A stretch of DNA of 6,901 nucleotides, taken from NCBI GenBank assembly GCA_019058135.1, contig JAHLWE010000153.1, positions 1-6,901 on the forward strand, read 5' to 3'. Below, piece after piece: positions 6,119-6,901 of this stretch. Every line of letters begins with the position of its first letter. Position 1 is the first letter of the stretch. Source of the DNA: Promethearchaeota archaeon. Its GTDB lineage: Archaea > Asgardarchaeota > Lokiarchaeia > Sigyniarchaeales > SOKP01. The position numbers were made by a program, and so were the translations under genes. The notes below the pieces were generated by a model. It made no database searches and was not told the DNA's origin. It saw only the letters and a program-made list of their open reading frames with translations.

Positions 6119-6505
6119 TTACAATTTCTTTTTTAATTTTTTTGCATATTCTTGCACGTTAAATAACGCATCACGAGGACCGGCTTGTGGACTGATATAA
6201 CACATTAATGCAGCGTTGTTATCACCTGTAGGACAAATTATAATATGCCCCTTTCCTTTAATATTAGTTGCGATTTTTCGTTCAGGAGTATTCTCAACAA
6301 CCATAAAATTAATCTCTTGTAATGTAATTCTACCAACCCCACTTTCGGCTTGAATTATGTTCAATATACCCGATAAATCTTGTGATAAATCCCAATTTTC
6401 CGTTTGAAAACTTATTTGATTATCACTACCAATTAAAGCTACCCCTATTACATTTGGTTCTTCATTTAATAAGTCATTTATAATAGTACTAATCTTACTA
6501 GACAA
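6119..6505 (-). CDS. Roadblock/LC7-like small protein
   Basis: A soluble 128-residue protein without signal peptide or membrane segment. The secondary-structure order fits a roadblock/longin-type fold: helix 3-14; strand VIGVALIGS (19-27); strand ISFQTE (31-36); helix at 40-53; strands at about 58-70 and 76-81 around ENTPERKIAT; strand GHIIICP (86-92); strand AALMCYIS (98-105); and helix 110-125. Such proteins often dimerise and act with small Ras-like GTPases or their regulators, and are numerous in Asgard archaea. No GTPase gene lies in this window, so any partner is inferred. The start is TTG at 6505: an in-frame stop lies a few codons upstream, and a weak GGTTGAG precedes it by five bases. 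A profilin-like or other small alpha-beta fold is an alternative. Confidence 0.7.
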   Translation of the reverse strand: MSSKISTIINDLLNEEPNVIGVALIGSDNQISFQTENWDLSQDLSGILNIIQAESGVGRITLQEINFMVVENTPERKIATNIKGKGHIIICPTGDNNAALMCYISPQAGPRDALFNVQEYAKKLKKKL

Positions 6506-6599
6506 TATTTCTCAACCCTTTTGAATTTTTGATTATTCTTTTAATGAATATTGATAGCTAAAAATTGTTTTAAAACTCTTTTATTACCTATTGCTTAAA

Positions 6600-6608
6600 T
6601 ATATAAAA
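6600..6608 (+). promoter_or_regulatory. TATA-box candidate for the right-edge gene
   Basis: TATATAAAA is a close match to the archaeal TATA box. Usual spacing would start transcription near 6630, leaving a leader of about 65 nt before the ATG at 6696. The stretch 6506-6695 (190 bp) otherwise holds only the inverted repeat at 6632-6650 and the upstream region of the divergent roadblock-like gene. Confidence 0.4.
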
Positions 6609-6631
6609 TACATTCTTCTTTAATTTAATAT

Positions 6632-6650
6632 ATCCAAAAATATTTTGGAT
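6632..6650. repeat. Perfect 8-3-8 inverted repeat, candidate operator
   Basis: ATCCAAAA-ATA-TTTTGGAT is a perfect palindrome with a 3-bp centre in the divergent gap. It starts just past the transcription start predicted from the TATA box at 6600-6608 and ends 45 bp before the ATG at 6696. A dimeric helix-turn-helix repressor bound here would block that start. As RNA it would form a tight hairpin in the leader. Confidence 0.5.
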
Positions 6651-6695
6651 TCAACAATTAAAAAAAATAATTCATAAAATTTTTAAGTGACTATT

Positions 6696-6901
6696 ATGAC
6701 TTTAAGATTATGGAAAAAGGCAATTGTCCTTACACTTCGAAGTAAAAGAAGGTTTACAGTGTTTACTTTAATGTATACTGGGCTACTAATTTGGTCTTCA
6801 TTTTCATTTGATTTTGCTCCGACCTTGAGATACATTGGGATTACCTCTTTTTTTATTGCAATGGGCATTTCAATATTCCTATCGCTTTTATATGCCTGGA
6901 T
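6696..6901 (+). CDS. N-terminus of a membrane protein, truncated by the window edge (permease-like)
   Basis: An ATG-started frame is open for 68 codons to the end of the window. The protein begins MTLRLWKKAIVLTLRSKRRF, a basic cytosolic N-terminus like the amphipathic start of FtsX/MacB-type ABC permeases. Hydrophobic helices follow at about residues 20-36 and 45-67. A second helix only about ten residues after the first is not typical of FtsX permeases, which have a large outer domain there, so the family stays open. The minus-strand frame across the same bases gives a less protein-like peptide and is taken as its shadow. Confidence 0.6.
   Translation, partial: MTLRLWKKAIVLTLRSKRRFTVFTLMYTGLLIWSSFSFDFAPTLRYIGITSFFIAMGISIFLSLLYAW

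Noticed and set aside
6081..6642. 12-bp direct repeat TATCCAAAAATA at 6081-6092 and 6631-6642 flanking the roadblock-like gene
   Set aside because: A 12-mer match is expected by chance in a window of this size and A/T bias; there is no target duplication or mobile gene between the copies.
6683..6868. Minus-strand open frame of 61 codons
   Set aside because: Opposite the more convincing plus-strand membrane protein start at 6696; its peptide shows no domain.
1..6901. CRISPR array, tRNA, rRNA, insertion sequence or attachment site
   Set aside because: No regularly spaced repeats, cloverleaf-like blocks, transposase motifs or terminal inverted repeats were seen on reading both strands.

Overview
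The window reads as AT-rich archaeal DNA, most likely from an uncultivated Asgard archaeon of Lokiarchaeia-like type. The grounds are indirect. The promoters look like TATA boxes, two genes have almost no room for a leader, and others carry GAGG-type Shine-Dalgarno sites matching the archaeal 16S tail. The gene content mixes a cytoplasmic-type (group 3-like) [NiFe] hydrogenase large subunit, longin/roadblock-type small folds and a multi-pass membrane protein with such a fold at its C-terminus. No rRNA or universal marker is present, so the lineage is an inference.

Layout. (1) Positions 28-2086, plus strand: a probable two-gene operon with a [NiFe] hydrogenase large subunit and, after a 46-nt gap, a small membrane protein. 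The latter has four helices, a coiled coil and a GAF-like sensor domain like those at the front of histidine kinases, but no kinase or other output domain. Up to about 30 bases of an upstream gene may precede the hydrogenase. (2) Positions 2165-4414, minus strand: a 749-residue polytopic membrane protein with a soluble longin/roadblock-like C-terminal domain, convergent with the operon. (3) Positions 4500-5594, plus strand: a histone-deacetylase-fold, Zn-dependent deacetylase, divergent from the membrane protein across an 85-bp promoter region. (4) About 5693-6036, plus strand: a cysteine-rich DUF3795-type protein. Its conserved N-terminal Cys motif begins upstream of any usable start in its own frame; an ATG in another frame followed by an A-rich slippery heptamer would restore it. 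(5) Positions 6119-6505, minus strand: a 128-residue roadblock/LC7-like protein. (6) Position 6696 to the edge, plus strand: the start of a membrane protein, preceded by a TATA-like box and a perfect 8-3-8 inverted repeat.

How the genes may work together. Only the first two look co-transcribed. The hydrogenase keeps the four nickel-ligand cysteines and the canopy residues. It ends exactly at the terminal His of the DPCxxCxxH motif, so no C-terminal peptide is left to remove. Together with an output-less membrane sensor next door, this makes a H2-responsive sensory or membrane-tethered hydrogenase module a testable idea, although an ordinary group 3c-like enzyme remains the default. The rest look like independent single genes. 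No CRISPR array, tRNA, rRNA or insertion sequence was seen.
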